Assembly (NCBI RefSeq): GCF_018219155.1
Contig: NZ_CP056123.1
Location: 4,039,505-4,103,504, forward strand
Direction of reading: 5' to 3'
From: Moritella sp. 24
Lineage (GTDB): Bacteria > Pseudomonadota > Gammaproteobacteria > Enterobacterales > Moritellaceae
Length of the DNA stretch: 64,000 nt
Made by a program: the position numbers and the translations under genes. This document shows, in pieces, positions 1 through 8,764 of this stretch. Below the pieces are notes generated by a model that saw only the letters and a list, made by a program, of their open reading frames with translations, did not search any database and was not told the DNA's origin. Position 1 is the first letter of the stretch, and every line of letters begins with the position of its first letter.

Positions 1-514
1 CTAATTCAGCGTCGCCGCCTTTAAGAGAAGTAACAACACCGATAGTACCGCTGTGTACGTATTCAGCTAGGTTGTCACCTTTAACTACTAGAACACGACG
101 TACGTTGATGTTTTCGCCGATTTTAGCAATCAGGTTAGCACGTGCTTCTTCAACAGTTTGACCCGCTTCAAATTCAGCAGCTAGAAGTTCTTCAGCTGTA
201 GTGAATTCACCAGCAAGTGCAACGTTTGCAACTTGATCAGCAAATGCTAGGAAGCTTGCATCTTTAGCAACGAAATCAGTTTCAGAGTTAATTTCAACTA
301 AGATAGCAACGCCGTTGCCAATTTTAGTTTTGATAACACCTTCAGCAGCGATACGGCCAGCTTTTTTAGCAGCTTTAATCGCGCCTGATTTACGCATATT
401 TTCAATTGCAAGTTCCATGTCGCCTTCAGAAGCAACAAGCGCTTTTTTACAATCCATCATGCCTGCAGCTGTACGTTCGCGCAGTTCTTTAACCATTGCA
501 GCAGTAATTGCCAT
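1..514 (-). CDS. tsf: Elongation factor Ts, partial (C-terminus outside window)
   Basis: EF-Ts is the cytoplasmic nucleotide exchange factor that recycles EF-Tu-GDP to EF-Tu-GTP. The frame starts at ATG 514 ([20 protein letters not shown]) and runs off the left edge after 171 codons without a stop. Visible are the UBA-like N-terminal domain and the EF-Tu-contact segment containing [12 protein letters not shown] Shine-Dalgarno stands about 9 bases before the ATG. It lies downstream of rpsB on the same strand with a terminator-like hairpin between them, the usual rpsB-tsf arrangement. Identification is secure; only the 3' part is missing. Confidence 0.97.
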   Translation of the reverse strand, partial: MAITAAMVKELRERTAAGMMDCKKALVASEGDMELAIENMRKSGAIKAAKKAGRIAAEGVIKTKIGNGVAILVEINSETDFVAKDASFLAFADQVANVALAGEFTTAEELLAAEFEAGQTVEEARANLIAKIGENINVRRVLVVKGDNLAEYVHSGTIGVVTSLKGGDAEL

Positions 515-539
515 GGGTAATTTCCTCAATTCTTATACA

Positions 540-568
540 AAAAAAAACAGGAGCCATATGGCTCCTGC
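540..568 (-). terminator. Intrinsic terminator/attenuator between rpsB and tsf
   Basis: A perfect palindromic stem (AGGAGCCATATGGCTCCT, flanked by a C-G pair) at 549-568 is followed on the minus strand by a run of T residues at 540-548. It sits just upstream of the tsf ribosome binding site, so it could attenuate rpsB transcripts before tsf. The hairpin is seen directly; partial readthrough is inferred from the operon order. Confidence 0.75.
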
Positions 569-620
569 TAACTAAATAGTGCACTTAGTTAATAAGAGCA
601 TCGATTAAATCGAAAAGCTA

Positions 621-1349
621 TTATTTAGCTTCTTCGATGAAGTCGCTTTCAGCTTGTGCAGCGATGTCTTGATTACGGCCTTCATTTACAGTTGCTGCAA
701 CAGCACCCGCATAAAGTTTGATAGCACGGATCGCATCATCGTTACCAGGTACAACGAAATCAATGTTGTCTGGGTTTGAGTTTGTATCAACAATAGCTAC
801 TACTGGGATACCTAGGTTGTTAGCTTCTTTAATAGCGATGTGCTCATGGTCAGCATCGATAATGAAGATAACGTCTGGTAAACCGCCCATAGTTTTGATA
901 CCACCAAGGCTTTTCTCTAGTTTTTCCATTTCACGAGTGTTCATTAGAGCTTCTTTCTTAGTAAGTTGCTCGAATGTACCGTCTTGTGATTGTGCTTCTA
1001 GAGTAGTTAGACGTTTGATTGATTGACGAACTGTTTTCCAGTTAGTCAACATACCGCCTAACCAGCGGTGATCAACGTAGAACTGGTCACATGAAAGTGC
1101 AGCTTCTTTGATTGTTTCGCCAGCAGCTTTTTTAGTACCAACAAAAAGAACTTTACCTTTTTTGTCTGCAACGTTCTTGATGAAACCAAGAGCTTCGTTG
1201 AACATAGGTACAGTTTGTTCTAAGTTGATGATATGTACTTTACTACGAGCACCGAAAATGAATTGCTTCATTTTTGGATTCCAGTAACGAGTTTGGTGAC
1301 CGAAGTGAACACCAGCTTGTAGCATATCGCGCATTGATACAGTAGCCAT
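621..1349 (-). CDS. rpsB: 30S ribosomal protein S2
   Basis: S2 is a structural protein of the small subunit, binding near the neck of the 30S particle, and in enterobacteria it represses its own operon through the mRNA leader. The 242-residue product begins [20 protein letters not shown] and carries the family signatures [20 protein letters not shown] and [13 protein letters not shown]. Its length matches the family (about 241). The start has an AGGAAA Shine-Dalgarno. It is first in the minus-strand rpsB-tsf operon and divergent from map, as in E. coli. Confidence 0.98.
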   Translation of the reverse strand: MATVSMRDMLQAGVHFGHQTRYWNPKMKQFIFGARSKVHIINLEQTVPMFNEALGFIKNVADKKGKVLFVGTKKAAGETIKEAALSCDQFYVDHRWLGGMLTNWKTVRQSIKRLTTLEAQSQDGTFEQLTKKEALMNTREMEKLEKSLGGIKTMGGLPDVIFIIDADHEHIAIKEANNLGIPVVAIVDTNSNPDNIDFVVPGNDDAIRAIKLYAGAVAATVNEGRNQDIAAQAESDFIEEAK

Positions 1350-1437
1350 TATAAATTTCCTTTGTTTTGTATGGGGTTAGGCCTCCACACATCCCATTTT
1401 TTCGACCTCAACCTCTAAATAATCGCAAGAAAATCAA
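1350..1437 (-). promoter_or_regulatory. Probable structured rpsB mRNA leader (S2 autoregulation)
   Basis: Read on the minus strand, the 5' region of rpsB can fold: ATGGG (1393-1397) pairs with CCCAT (from 1371-1376) around a GGAGG-containing loop, just before the true ribosome binding site. Gammaproteobacterial rpsB leaders are known to bind S2 and repress translation. I infer this role from position and folding and did not check it against a covariance model. No clear sigma-70 boxes could be fixed; TTGATA-N18-GATTAT upstream is only a weak candidate. Confidence 0.4.
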
Positions 1438-1834
1438 GCAATTATCAAACAAAGCAAAAGCACCCCGATAAATGTGACGATGTGTGTGTGATTTATATAA
1501 AATATGTGTGTATGAGATTAAACAAACAGCCAGTAACTGGAATTTGCCAATTCATTGCGCGCTTTATACCATATTCAGATAAATAGCACAAATTTTGCGA
1601 CACTCTTTTACGGCAAAAAATGAGCGATGAAGTTACGCGCACTCTTTATTTTAGCGGGTTATAAGAAATTTTCTTGTCGTTAAAATTAATTATTAATCCA
1701 CAGACAAATACCCATAAAGAGCAATAACGTGAATAGAGCCTTTGATACATAGAAAAAATTTATGCTTCTCACTCTCATTAGCGTTACAATAATAGTTATA
1801 AGACAAAACACCCAATATATTTAAAGAGTGAAAA
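1438..1834. other. Non-coding divergent spacer rpsB // map
   Basis: No credible ORF is present. The stretch is AT-rich and contains short GT-rich runs near 1480-1512 (TGTGTGTG and ATGTGTGTATG). It must hold the promoters of both rpsB and map. The map start at 1835 has only a weak GAG-type Shine-Dalgarno. Nothing else is recognised. Confidence 0.6.
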
Positions 1835-2674
1835 ATGAGCGTAATCATTAAGACTGAAGATCAAATCGAAAAAATGCGTGTTGCAGGCCGTCTAGCAGCA
1901 CAAGTACTAGAAATGATAGAACCATTTGTTGTTGCCGGTGTGACTACTCAGGAGCTAAATGATCGTTGCCATGAATTCACTTTAGCAAACGATGCATTAT
2001 CAGCACCGCTATTTTACCCTAGCTACGATGAAAATGATGACACAGCATTTCCAAAATCAATCTGTACATCAATTAATACCGTTGTTTGCCATGGTGTACC
2101 TGATGAACGTCCTTTAGAAGATGGCGATATCGTTAATCTTGATATTACCGTGATCAAAGATGGCTTCCACGGCGATACATCTAAAATGTTTTTCGTTGGT
2201 GAAGTATCACCACGTAACAAACAACTTTGCCGAATTGCACAAGAAGCATTATACGACGGTTTACGTCAAGTAAAACCGGGTACACGTTTAAGCCGTATTG
2301 GCGAGATCATTGAGAAAAAAATCAAGACTCACAATAAAGCAAATCCAACACGTAAATACTCAATCGTAGAAGAATACTGTGGCCACGGCATTGGTGAAAA
2401 ATTCCATGAAGAACCACAAGTATTACATTACAAATCTCGCTTCAACGAAAGCAATCAGAACCTAGTGCTTAAAGAAGGCATGTGCTTCACGATTGAACCT
2501 ATGATCAATGCAGGTAAGAAACACAATGAAGTTGCAGATGATCACTGGACAGTATTAACAAAAGATAATAAAAATTCAGCACAATGGGAACACACACTTG
2601 TTGTAACCAAAGATGGCTGTGAAATTCTGACATTACGTGATGAAGAAACAATCCCACGTATCTTAAAAAACTAA
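1835..2674 (+). CDS. map: Methionine aminopeptidase, type I
   Basis: MetAP removes the initiator methionine from nascent proteins in the cytoplasm and is a dinuclear metalloenzyme of the pita-bread fold. All five metal ligands are visible: D103 (NLDITV), D114 (HGDTS), H184 (GHGIG), E221 (IEPMI) and E252 (WEHT), with the substrate-binding H86 in VCHGVP. At 279 residues it is about 15 longer than the E. coli enzyme. Position divergent from rpsB and upstream of glnD matches E. coli. Confidence 0.97.
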   Translation: MSVIIKTEDQIEKMRVAGRLAAQVLEMIEPFVVAGVTTQELNDRCHEFTLANDALSAPLFYPSYDENDDTAFPKSICTSINTVVCHGVPDERPLEDGDIVNLDITVIKDGFHGDTSKMFFVGEVSPRNKQLCRIAQEALYDGLRQVKPGTRLSRIGEIIEKKIKTHNKANPTRKYSIVEEYCGHGIGEKFHEEPQVLHYKSRFNESNQNLVLKEGMCFTIEPMINAGKKHNEVADDHWTVLTKDNKNSAQWEHTLVVTKDGCEILTLRDEETIPRILKN

Positions 2675-2763
2675 ATATTACATAAAACTAATACACGATT
2701 AGTTAATATGAGAGCAGCGCCCCGCTGTTCTCATTTCTCTATCGAACTCCAGGAAGGCGTCGC

Positions 2764-5379
2764 ATGGATCCAACTCAATATGTCCCCGCATTACTCTCAG
2801 ATGAAGAGTTAACACTTAGTCATTGTAAATCACACATGCAAGAATTTCAGGCATGGCTTGAACAACGCTTTTTTGATGGTGATGATATTATTGCGTTAGT
2901 ATCTTGTCGCGCTGAATATATGGACCAATTGCTCAATCGACTTTGGCAAAAATTTGGATTATCAACACATCCAAAATTAGCTCTCGTCGCCGTTGGTGGT
3001 TATGGTCGTGGTGAATTACATCCTAAATCAGATATTGATTTATTGATCACCACTACATCACCATTAACAACAGAACAAGAACAGGGTATATCCGAATTTA
3101 TTACCATGTTATGGGATCTTCGCCTAGAAGTTGGTCATAGCGTACGCACCATTGAGGAATGTTTAGAGCAAGGTTTAAGTGATATCACTATTGCGACTAA
3201 TTTACTAGAATCGCGATTAATCACGGGTTCAGAAGATACTTACGCACAACTACAAGATATTATTGAACCAGAAAAATTTTGGCCAAGCCAAGATTTCTTT
3301 CAAGCCAAACATGAAGAACAACTTGCTCGCCATCATCAATTCAAAGGTTCCTCATACAACTTAGAGCCCGATCTAAAGAGCAGTCCAGGCGGACTACGTG
3401 ATTTACAAACCATCCTATGGATCACACGTCGTCATTTTGGGTCTAACAGTTTCTTTGAGCTAACCAACCACGGCTTTTTAACTAAAGGTGAATATCACGA
3501 ACTCGAAGATTGTCAGAACTTCTTGTGGCGGGTTCGTTTTGCCCTTCACCTTGGCTTAAAACGTTGTGACAACCGCTTACTGTTCGATAGACAGACAACG
3601 GTTGCTGAAGCATTAGGTTATCGTGGTGAGGGAAACCAAGCCGTCGAAATGATGATGAAACAGTTTTATCAAACAGTAAGACGCGTGACTGAATTAAATG
3701 AAATGCTGTTGCAACTGTTTAATCAAGCGATTCTTGGTCATGTGGGCATGGATGTACGTAACATCACCCCTGATTTCCAACTTCGTGGTAGCTTGATTGA
3801 TACAACCTGTACAGACCTTTTTACGCGTCGTCCTAGTGCCATTATTGAGCTGTTTTATCATATTGCTGACAACGAGCAAATCACGGGTATTTATGCCGGA
3901 ACAATACGTGAACTACGTGACGCAAGACGTAAACTCACGACTTGGCTAGAAGACATTCCTGAATGTCGTGAACAGTTAATGTTATTACTGAAGCACCCGA
4001 ACGCATCTGGATTAGCACTTACATTCATGCATAAGCACGGCGTCATTGCCGCTTACATTCCACAGTGGAGTCGTATTCTTGGGCAAATGCAGTTTGATTT
4101 ATTTCACAACTATACAGTAGATGAGCACACCCATCGCTTAGTTAAAATCATCAACTCGTATAAGCGTGAAGAAACCAAAGAAACACATCCTCTGTGCTGT
4201 GAAATATACCCGCGTTTAGAAAAACCGGAACTACTGCTCATTGCAGCTATCTTCCACGACATAGGTAAGGGTCAAAAAGGTAATCACTCCGAAATTGGAG
4301 CCATTGATGTACGTGCATTTTGTAAAAAACACGGTATTAATAAAGCAGATCGCAAACTGGTTGCTCGACTAGTAAAATATCATTTACTTATGTCAGTAAC
4401 GGCACAACGTCGTGACATCCACGATCCAGAGATCATTACCGAGTTCGCTCGTACCATCGGTGATCAAGAGCATTTGAATTACTTATACTGCCTCACCGTA
4501 GCAGATATTTGTGCGACAAATGATACATTATGGAATAACTGGAAAGGCTCACTGTTGCGTGAGTTATATTTCCTTACCCAACAAGCTTTACGTCGTGGTT
4601 TAGAAAACCCGCTCGATGCCAAGTTCAGAATTAGGAATAATAAAGATACCGCGCTGGCCTTGTTAGAAAATAGCCGATTTAGTCTCGAACAGATCCAAGC
4701 TCTGTGGAGCACATTCCGTTCGGAATATTTTTTACGTAACGATCCGAGTCAGATCTGCTGGCATACCACAGGTATCCTCAATCATGAGGACCCAGCTCTG
4801 CCATTAGTACTAATTAGTCAGAACAGTAGCCGTGGCGGTAATGAAATTTTTATTTATGCCAAAGACAATAAGCACCTATTTGCTTCTGCCGTATCCGCAT
4901 TGGGCAATAAATGTTTAAATATTCACGATGCTAAAATAACCTCAAGCCGTAATGGTTATGTTCTTGATAGCTTTGTAATCTTAGACCAAAGCGGAGATAC
5001 CCTAGCCCCTGATCGTGTTTATGCTCTGCAAGAATCATTAGAGACTGTCTTAACCGCCGCAAAAGCACCCGTGTTAAGAAAGCAACGTATTCCGCGACAA
5101 ATAAAGCAATTCTCAGTGAAAACCAAAGTGACCTTTTTAGCCACGAAGAAAAAGCGTACTTTTGTTGAAATTATCACTTTAGATACACCGGGACTACTTG
5201 CCCGTATCAGTGCTATTTTGAGTTCTGAAAATATCGTTTTGCATAATGCTAAAATTTCAACGATTGGTGAGCGCGCTGAAGATTTCTTTATTATTTCGGG
5301 TAATAACAATCAACCACTATCACCAGAACAACAAGCTGAATTACGTCATAACCTGATCACCGAATTAGCAGACAACTAA
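2764..5379 (+). CDS. glnD: Bifunctional [protein-PII] uridylyltransferase/uridylyl-removing enzyme
   Basis: GlnD is the primary glutamine sensor of the nitrogen regulon: it uridylylates PII (GlnB/GlnK) when glutamine is low and removes UMP when it is high. The 871-residue protein shows the full family layout: nucleotidyltransferase motif GGYGRGELHPKSDID with metal ligands D90 and D92, an HD phosphohydrolase motif FHDIGKG at H498-D499, and two C-terminal ACT domains (roughly 690-770 and 795-871). An AGGAAGG Shine-Dalgarno supports the start. It follows map by 89 bp and precedes dapD, as in many gammaproteobacteria. Confidence 0.97.
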   Translation: MDPTQYVPALLSDEELTLSHCKSHMQEFQAWLEQRFFDGDDIIALVSCRAEYMDQLLNRLWQKFGLSTHPKLALVAVGGYGRGELHPKSDIDLLITTTSPLTTEQEQGISEFITMLWDLRLEVGHSVRTIEECLEQGLSDITIATNLLESRLITGSEDTYAQLQDIIEPEKFWPSQDFFQAKHEEQLARHHQFKGSSYNLEPDLKSSPGGLRDLQTILWITRRHFGSNSFFELTNHGFLTKGEYHELEDCQNFLWRVRFALHLGLKRCDNRLLFDRQTTVAEALGYRGEGNQAVEMMMKQFYQTVRRVTELNEMLLQLFNQAILGHVGMDVRNITPDFQLRGSLIDTTCTDLFTRRPSAIIELFYHIADNEQITGIYAGTIRELRDARRKLTTWLEDIPECREQLMLLLKHPNASGLALTFMHKHGVIAAYIPQWSRILGQMQFDLFHNYTVDEHTHRLVKIINSYKREETKETHPLCCEIYPRLEKPELLLIAAIFHDIGKGQKGNHSEIGAIDVRAFCKKHGINKADRKLVARLVKYHLLMSVTAQRRDIHDPEIITEFARTIGDQEHLNYLYCLTVADICATNDTLWNNWKGSLLRELYFLTQQALRRGLENPLDAKFRIRNNKDTALALLENSRFSLEQIQALWSTFRSEYFLRNDPSQICWHTTGILNHEDPALPLVLISQNSSRGGNEIFIYAKDNKHLFASAVSALGNKCLNIHDAKITSSRNGYVLDSFVILDQSGDTLAPDRVYALQESLETVLTAAKAPVLRKQRIPRQIKQFSVKTKVTFLATKKKRTFVEIITLDTPGLLARISAILSSENIVLHNAKISTIGERAEDFFIISGNNNQPLSPEQQAELRHNLITELADN

Positions 5380-5475
5380 CGGCTAGAGAAAGAACAAAGA
5401 CAACTTTTCTTTGAAACCATAAAGACAAGTGTGATAGAACTAACAGTTACATCTAAAAAATAAATACTCAGATCC

Positions 5476-5506
5476 GGCGTGATGTATGAATATCACGCCT
5501 TTATTC
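5476..5506 (+). terminator. Terminator-like hairpin between glnD and dapD
   Basis: GGCGTGAT (5476-5483) and ATCACGCC (5492-5499) form a perfect 8-bp stem with an 8-base loop, followed by TTTATT. The U-tract is interrupted, so it may be a weak terminator or attenuator. It overlaps a possible upstream ATG of the dapD frame, which argues that dapD starts downstream. Confidence 0.5.
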
Positions 5507-5526
5507 TAAATGGAGATTTCTCAGCT

Positions 5527-6558
5527 ATGGCAACTTTTTCACTCGCTTTCGGTAGTGCTACTAAAAATACTGCTGGTAAAATTATCGAAGCTTTTTTCCC
5601 TAACCCTCTGCTAAACCCAAGTGATAAACTTGTTGCCGACATTAGCGAAGCCGTTAATTACCAAGGTAAAAATGAAGTTATTGAAGTAACGTCAGCACAA
5701 GCTGTACAACTTGCTACAGTATTTACAGCAAACGATGATACAGCCAATGCTAAATTTGCTAACGCAGCAGCGAAAAGCAAACAACCACTTGTACTTGTAA
5801 TCCTTGCTACAGACGAAAAGCCTGCATCTGTTGCCGAAGGTTACTTAAAGCTACAACTCATCTCACATCGCTTAGTTAAGCCGCATGGCACTGTTCTAGA
5901 CGGTATCTTTGGCTTATTACACAACATCGCTTGGACTAACCAAGGCCCTATCGATTTACCTGAACTTGCAGACCGTCAAATTGAAGCCCGTCTTGCAGGT
6001 GAAGTATTAACGGTAAGCTGTGTTGATAAATTCCCTAAAATGACTGACTACGTTGTACCAACAGGTGTACGTATCGCTCACACAGCGCGTGTACGTTTAG
6101 GTGCACATGTTGGTGAAGGCACTACAATCATGCATGAAGGTTTTGTTAACTTTAATGCTGGCACAGAAGGTGTAAGCATGATTGAAGGTCGTATCTCTGC
6201 GGGTGTTATGGTTGGTAACGGTTCAGACATCGGTGGTGGCGCATCTATCATGGGTACATTAAGTGGCGGTGGTCAGTTAGTTATCTCAATGGGCGAAAAC
6301 TGCTTACTTGGCGCAAACGCTGGCTTAGGTATTCCAATGGGTAACCGTTGCACAATTGAATCAGGCTTATACATTACAGCGGGTTCTAAAGTTCAAATGC
6401 TAGATGCAAACAACCAAGCAGTTGAAGTGGTTAAAGCACGTGACTTAGCAGGTAAAGATGACTTGTTATTCCGTCGTAATTCAATCTCAGGCACGATCGA
6501 ATGTTTAACCAATAAATCAGCGGTTGAACTAAACGCAGAGCTACACTCAAACAACTAA
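5527..6558 (+). CDS. dapD: 2,3,4,5-Tetrahydropyridine-2,6-dicarboxylate N-succinyltransferase, long form
   Basis: DapD transfers succinyl from succinyl-CoA to tetrahydrodipicolinate in the DAP/lysine pathway. I chose ATG 5527 (MATFSLAFGSATKNTAGKII): it follows a GGAG Shine-Dalgarno and gives 343 residues, close to the long Pseudomonas-type DapD, whereas the E. coli type is about 274. The C-terminal half carries left-handed beta-helix hexapeptides (GTTIMHEGFVNFNAGTEG, GNGSDIGGGASIMGTLSGGG). An ATG at 5479 would put the start inside a hairpin. It sits downstream of glnD and ends before a strong terminator. Confidence 0.93.
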   Translation: MATFSLAFGSATKNTAGKIIEAFFPNPLLNPSDKLVADISEAVNYQGKNEVIEVTSAQAVQLATVFTANDDTANAKFANAAAKSKQPLVLVILATDEKPASVAEGYLKLQLISHRLVKPHGTVLDGIFGLLHNIAWTNQGPIDLPELADRQIEARLAGEVLTVSCVDKFPKMTDYVVPTGVRIAHTARVRLGAHVGEGTTIMHEGFVNFNAGTEGVSMIEGRISAGVMVGNGSDIGGGASIMGTLSGGGQLVISMGENCLLGANAGLGIPMGNRCTIESGLYITAGSKVQMLDANNQAVEVVKARDLAGKDDLLFRRNSISGTIECLTNKSAVELNAELHSNN

Positions 6559-6617
6559 TTCTTGGTTTTGATTGATGCTTTTAAATAAGTAGCTCTTAGT
6601 GTTAGCGTGATAATAAT

Positions 6618-6640
6618 GCCCAGTTATACTGGGCTTTTTT
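6618..6640 (+). terminator. Rho-independent terminator after dapD
   Basis: GCCCAGT/ACTGGGC (6618-6634) is a perfect 7-bp stem with a 3-base loop followed by six T residues on the plus strand. Between here and the next hairpin (6641-6779) I see no gene; an open frame across it lacks any family resemblance. Confidence 0.88.
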
Positions 6641-6779
6641 GTGCCTTAAAATCACTTAGCGGCATCAATGAGTCAAATAAATTCCTATTCGGCTCACTAA
6701 ATAATGCGAATCACTTCGTCAACCGTATCATTTACTTCAACATCATGACGACTGGTTCAATTTACTTTATCACAGAACG

Positions 6780-6806
6780 AAAAAAGCCACTGCAAGTGCA
6801 GTGGCT
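6780..6806 (-). terminator. Rho-independent terminator after ptsG
   Basis: AGCCACTGC/GCAGTGGCT forms a perfect 9-bp stem with a 4-base loop (6785-6806), followed on the minus strand by a run of T residues. It stands 38 bp after the ptsG stop codon. Confidence 0.9.
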
Positions 6807-6843
6807 TAACTCAATCAGGTTAGTGATTCTAGTGTATTACTGA

Positions 6844-8304
6844 TTATAGTGTATTAATGTACTCTTCCATATCAGTACGTAGGTTATCAGATTTAGTACC
6901 AAAGATAGCTTGGATACCTGAGCCTACAACAACGACAGCACGTGCACCTAACGCTTTCAGTTTATCTTGGTCAACGTCATCGATAGAGTTAACACTGATA
7001 CGTAGGCGAGTGATACAAGCGTCTAAGTTAGTGATGTTATCTTTACCACCAAATGCAGCAACTAATTCAGCAGCCATTGCATCTGTTGATACTGGCGCAG
7101 CAGCAACTTCTTCAGATTCATCTTCACGACCCGGTGTTTTAAGGTCTAGCATCTTAATCACTACGCGGAATACAGTGTAGTAAATCGCAGCGTAAACAAG
7201 ACCAACAACAGGTAACCAGATACCGTTCGTTGACTGGCTAAATAGTACAGTGAAGTCAATGAAACCGTGTGAGAACGTAGTACCGTGTTTAATGCCAAGT
7301 AAAATCATTACTACGAAAGCAGAACCAGCTAATAAAGCGTGGATAACATAAAGTACTGGTGCAACGAATAGGAATGCAAATTCAATTGGTTCAGTAATAC
7401 CCGTTAGGAATGAAGTTAACGCAGCTGATGCCATGATACCCATTACTTTAGCGCGGTTTTCAGGTTTAGCTGAGTGAGCAATTGCGATAGCAGCAGCAGG
7501 TAGACCAAACATTTTAAACATGTAACCACCAGCCATGTTTCCGGCAGTAGGGTCACCAGCTACATAACGTGAGATTTCACCAGTAAACCATTCGCCGTTT
7601 GCTGCTGTACATAATGTTTCAGTTGCAGCTGCGATAGTAGAGCCATCAATTGATTTACAGTATGCGCCCGCTTCAAAGAAGAAAGGTACGTTCCAGATAT
7701 GGTGTAAACCGAATGGAATTAACGCACGCTCAACAACACCGTAGATACCAAATGCCATTGCAGGGTTTTGGTAAGCAGCCCAATCAGAGAATGCAGAGAT
7801 TGCACTGCCAACTGGAGGCCAAACAACAGATAGAACAAGACCTAATGCGATAGCAGCAAAACCAGTAATGATTGGTACTGCACGTTTACCCGCAAAGAAG
7901 CCTAGGTATTCAGGTAAGCGGATTGTATAGAAACGATTAAATACCCAACCAGCAAGACCACCGACAAGGATACCACCAAGTACACCCGTATCGATTTTAT
8001 CAACACCCATTACGCCAGCCATTACACCTAGCGTTGCAGTCATAATACCGTAACCAACGATAGCAGCAAGACCTGCTACACCATCATTTTTAGTGAAGCC
8101 TAGCGCAACACCAATGGCAAATAGTAATGCCATCTGGCCGAATACAGAACCACCAGCTTGTTCCATAATGCTAGACAAGATTTCAGGCATCCAGCTAAAT
8201 TTCGCAGCACCAACACCCAATAGAATACCTGCAACCGGTAAAACCGATACTGGTAACATTAACGACTTACCTACTTTCTGTAGATTTGCAAACGCGTTAC
8301 TCAT
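6844..8304 (-). CDS. ptsG: PTS glucose-specific EIICB component
   Basis: PtsG is the inner-membrane glucose permease; it phosphorylates glucose during import using phosphate passed from EIIA-Glc. The 486-residue protein opens [20 protein letters not shown], matching E. coli PtsG nearly residue for residue. It has a hydrophobic EIIC domain (about 1-390), the LKTPGRED linker, and a C-terminal EIIB domain with phosphocysteine C430 in [10 protein letters not shown]. Unlike E. coli, the EIIC loop before [11 protein letters not shown] carries an insertion of about 17 residues with two cysteines (C216, C232). AGGAG stands 6 bases before the ATG and overlaps the stop of a short upstream ORF. Confidence 0.95.
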   Translation of the reverse strand: MSNAFANLQKVGKSLMLPVSVLPVAGILLGVGAAKFSWMPEILSSIMEQAGGSVFGQMALLFAIGVALGFTKNDGVAGLAAIVGYGIMTATLGVMAGVMGVDKIDTGVLGGILVGGLAGWVFNRFYTIRLPEYLGFFAGKRAVPIITGFAAIALGLVLSVVWPPVGSAISAFSDWAAYQNPAMAFGIYGVVERALIPFGLHHIWNVPFFFEAGAYCKSIDGSTIAAATETLCTAANGEWFTGEISRYVAGDPTAGNMAGGYMFKMFGLPAAAIAIAHSAKPENRAKVMGIMASAALTSFLTGITEPIEFAFLFVAPVLYVIHALLAGSAFVVMILLGIKHGTTFSHGFIDFTVLFSQSTNGIWLPVVGLVYAAIYYTVFRVVIKMLDLKTPGREDESEEVAAAPVSTDAMAAELVAAFGGKDNITNLDACITRLRISVNSIDDVDQDKLKALGARAVVVVGSGIQAIFGTKSDNLRTDMEEYINTL

Positions 8305-8313
8305 CTCTCACTC

Positions 8314-8379
8314 CTAAGTGAACAAACTAAATAGTACTGCAACAGTAAACTGATACAGTGGAATTTGTTTCGGACGCAT
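8314..8379 (-). CDS. Putative 21-residue leader peptide upstream of ptsG
   Basis: On the minus strand an ATG at 8379, 6 bases after a strong AAAGGAGG, opens a 21-codon frame. It encodes a peptide starting MRPKQIPLYQ and ending VLFSLFT, basic at the N-terminus and hydrophobic afterwards. Its TAG stop (8314-8316) lies within the AGGAG Shine-Dalgarno of ptsG (8311-8315), so ribosomes ending here would occupy the ptsG start region. This suggests translational coupling or a leader-peptide control. Alternatively it is a small membrane peptide acting on PtsG, as SgrT does in E. coli, though I see no resemblance to SgrT. Ribosome binding site and frame are seen; function is inferred. Confidence 0.6.
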   Translation of the reverse strand: MRPKQIPLYQFTVAVLFSLFT

Positions 8380-8764
8380 GGTTAGCCTCCTTTATTGAGT
8401 TAACTATAGCTGGTGCAAAACAATACTCATAACTATTAACGAATCGGCTGTTTAGATTTGAATAGCCACTCACAATGGTACAAAACGGTACAATTGAGGA
8501 TACTTTTTAGTGTAAATGTAACAATCACGATAAGAGGAATAACGCAGAGTACGGAATTTGTTTCCGATAACACGCTAGAAAGGGAGTATTTAGCCTTAGA
8601 GACTATAAAAACAGGGGGTTTGGTTTATTTCTGACGAATAAATGAAATAGAAATTAACCGTTAATGGTAACAGTTTTACAGATAAACTTACGTAACAAAG
8701 TGTAACCTAAGTTTATCTGTACGTTAACAAGCGAAAATCAGCTATTTTTTAGCGTCTTTTGTGA
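8380..8764. other. Non-coding region between truC and ptsG
   Basis: This 385-bp stretch holds the ptsG promoter region. A repeated GGTAC motif (GGTACAAAACGGTAC) lies near 8477-8491, next to a TGTGAGTGGC element on the minus strand that resembles only half of a CRP site. I could not fix -35/-10 boxes. A 14-bp inverted repeat at 8677-8721 is listed separately. No ORF with a ribosome binding site was found apart from the leader peptide. Confidence 0.5.
8677..8721. repeat. 14-bp perfect inverted repeat downstream of truC
   Basis: TACAGATAAACTTA (8677-8690) is mirrored by TAAGTTTATCTGTA (8708-8721) around a 17-base loop that itself has GTAAC twice. No T-run follows on either strand, so it is not a standard intrinsic terminator. 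It could be a 3' hairpin of the truC message or a protein-binding operator. Confidence 0.7.

Noticed and set aside
5479-5526. N-terminal extension of DapD from an upstream ATG
   Set aside because: The start lies in a terminator-like hairpin, and ATG 5527 has a Shine-Dalgarno and gives the normal long-form length.
6607-6843. 78-codon open frame after dapD
   Set aside because: It runs through two intrinsic terminators, has no ribosome binding site and no family resemblance.
7650-7853. Plus-strand frame antisense to ptsG
   Set aside because: Shadow of the ptsG coding sequence, no ribosome binding site.
8458-8495. CRP site upstream of ptsG
   Set aside because: Only one TGTGA half-site is present and the second half is misplaced.
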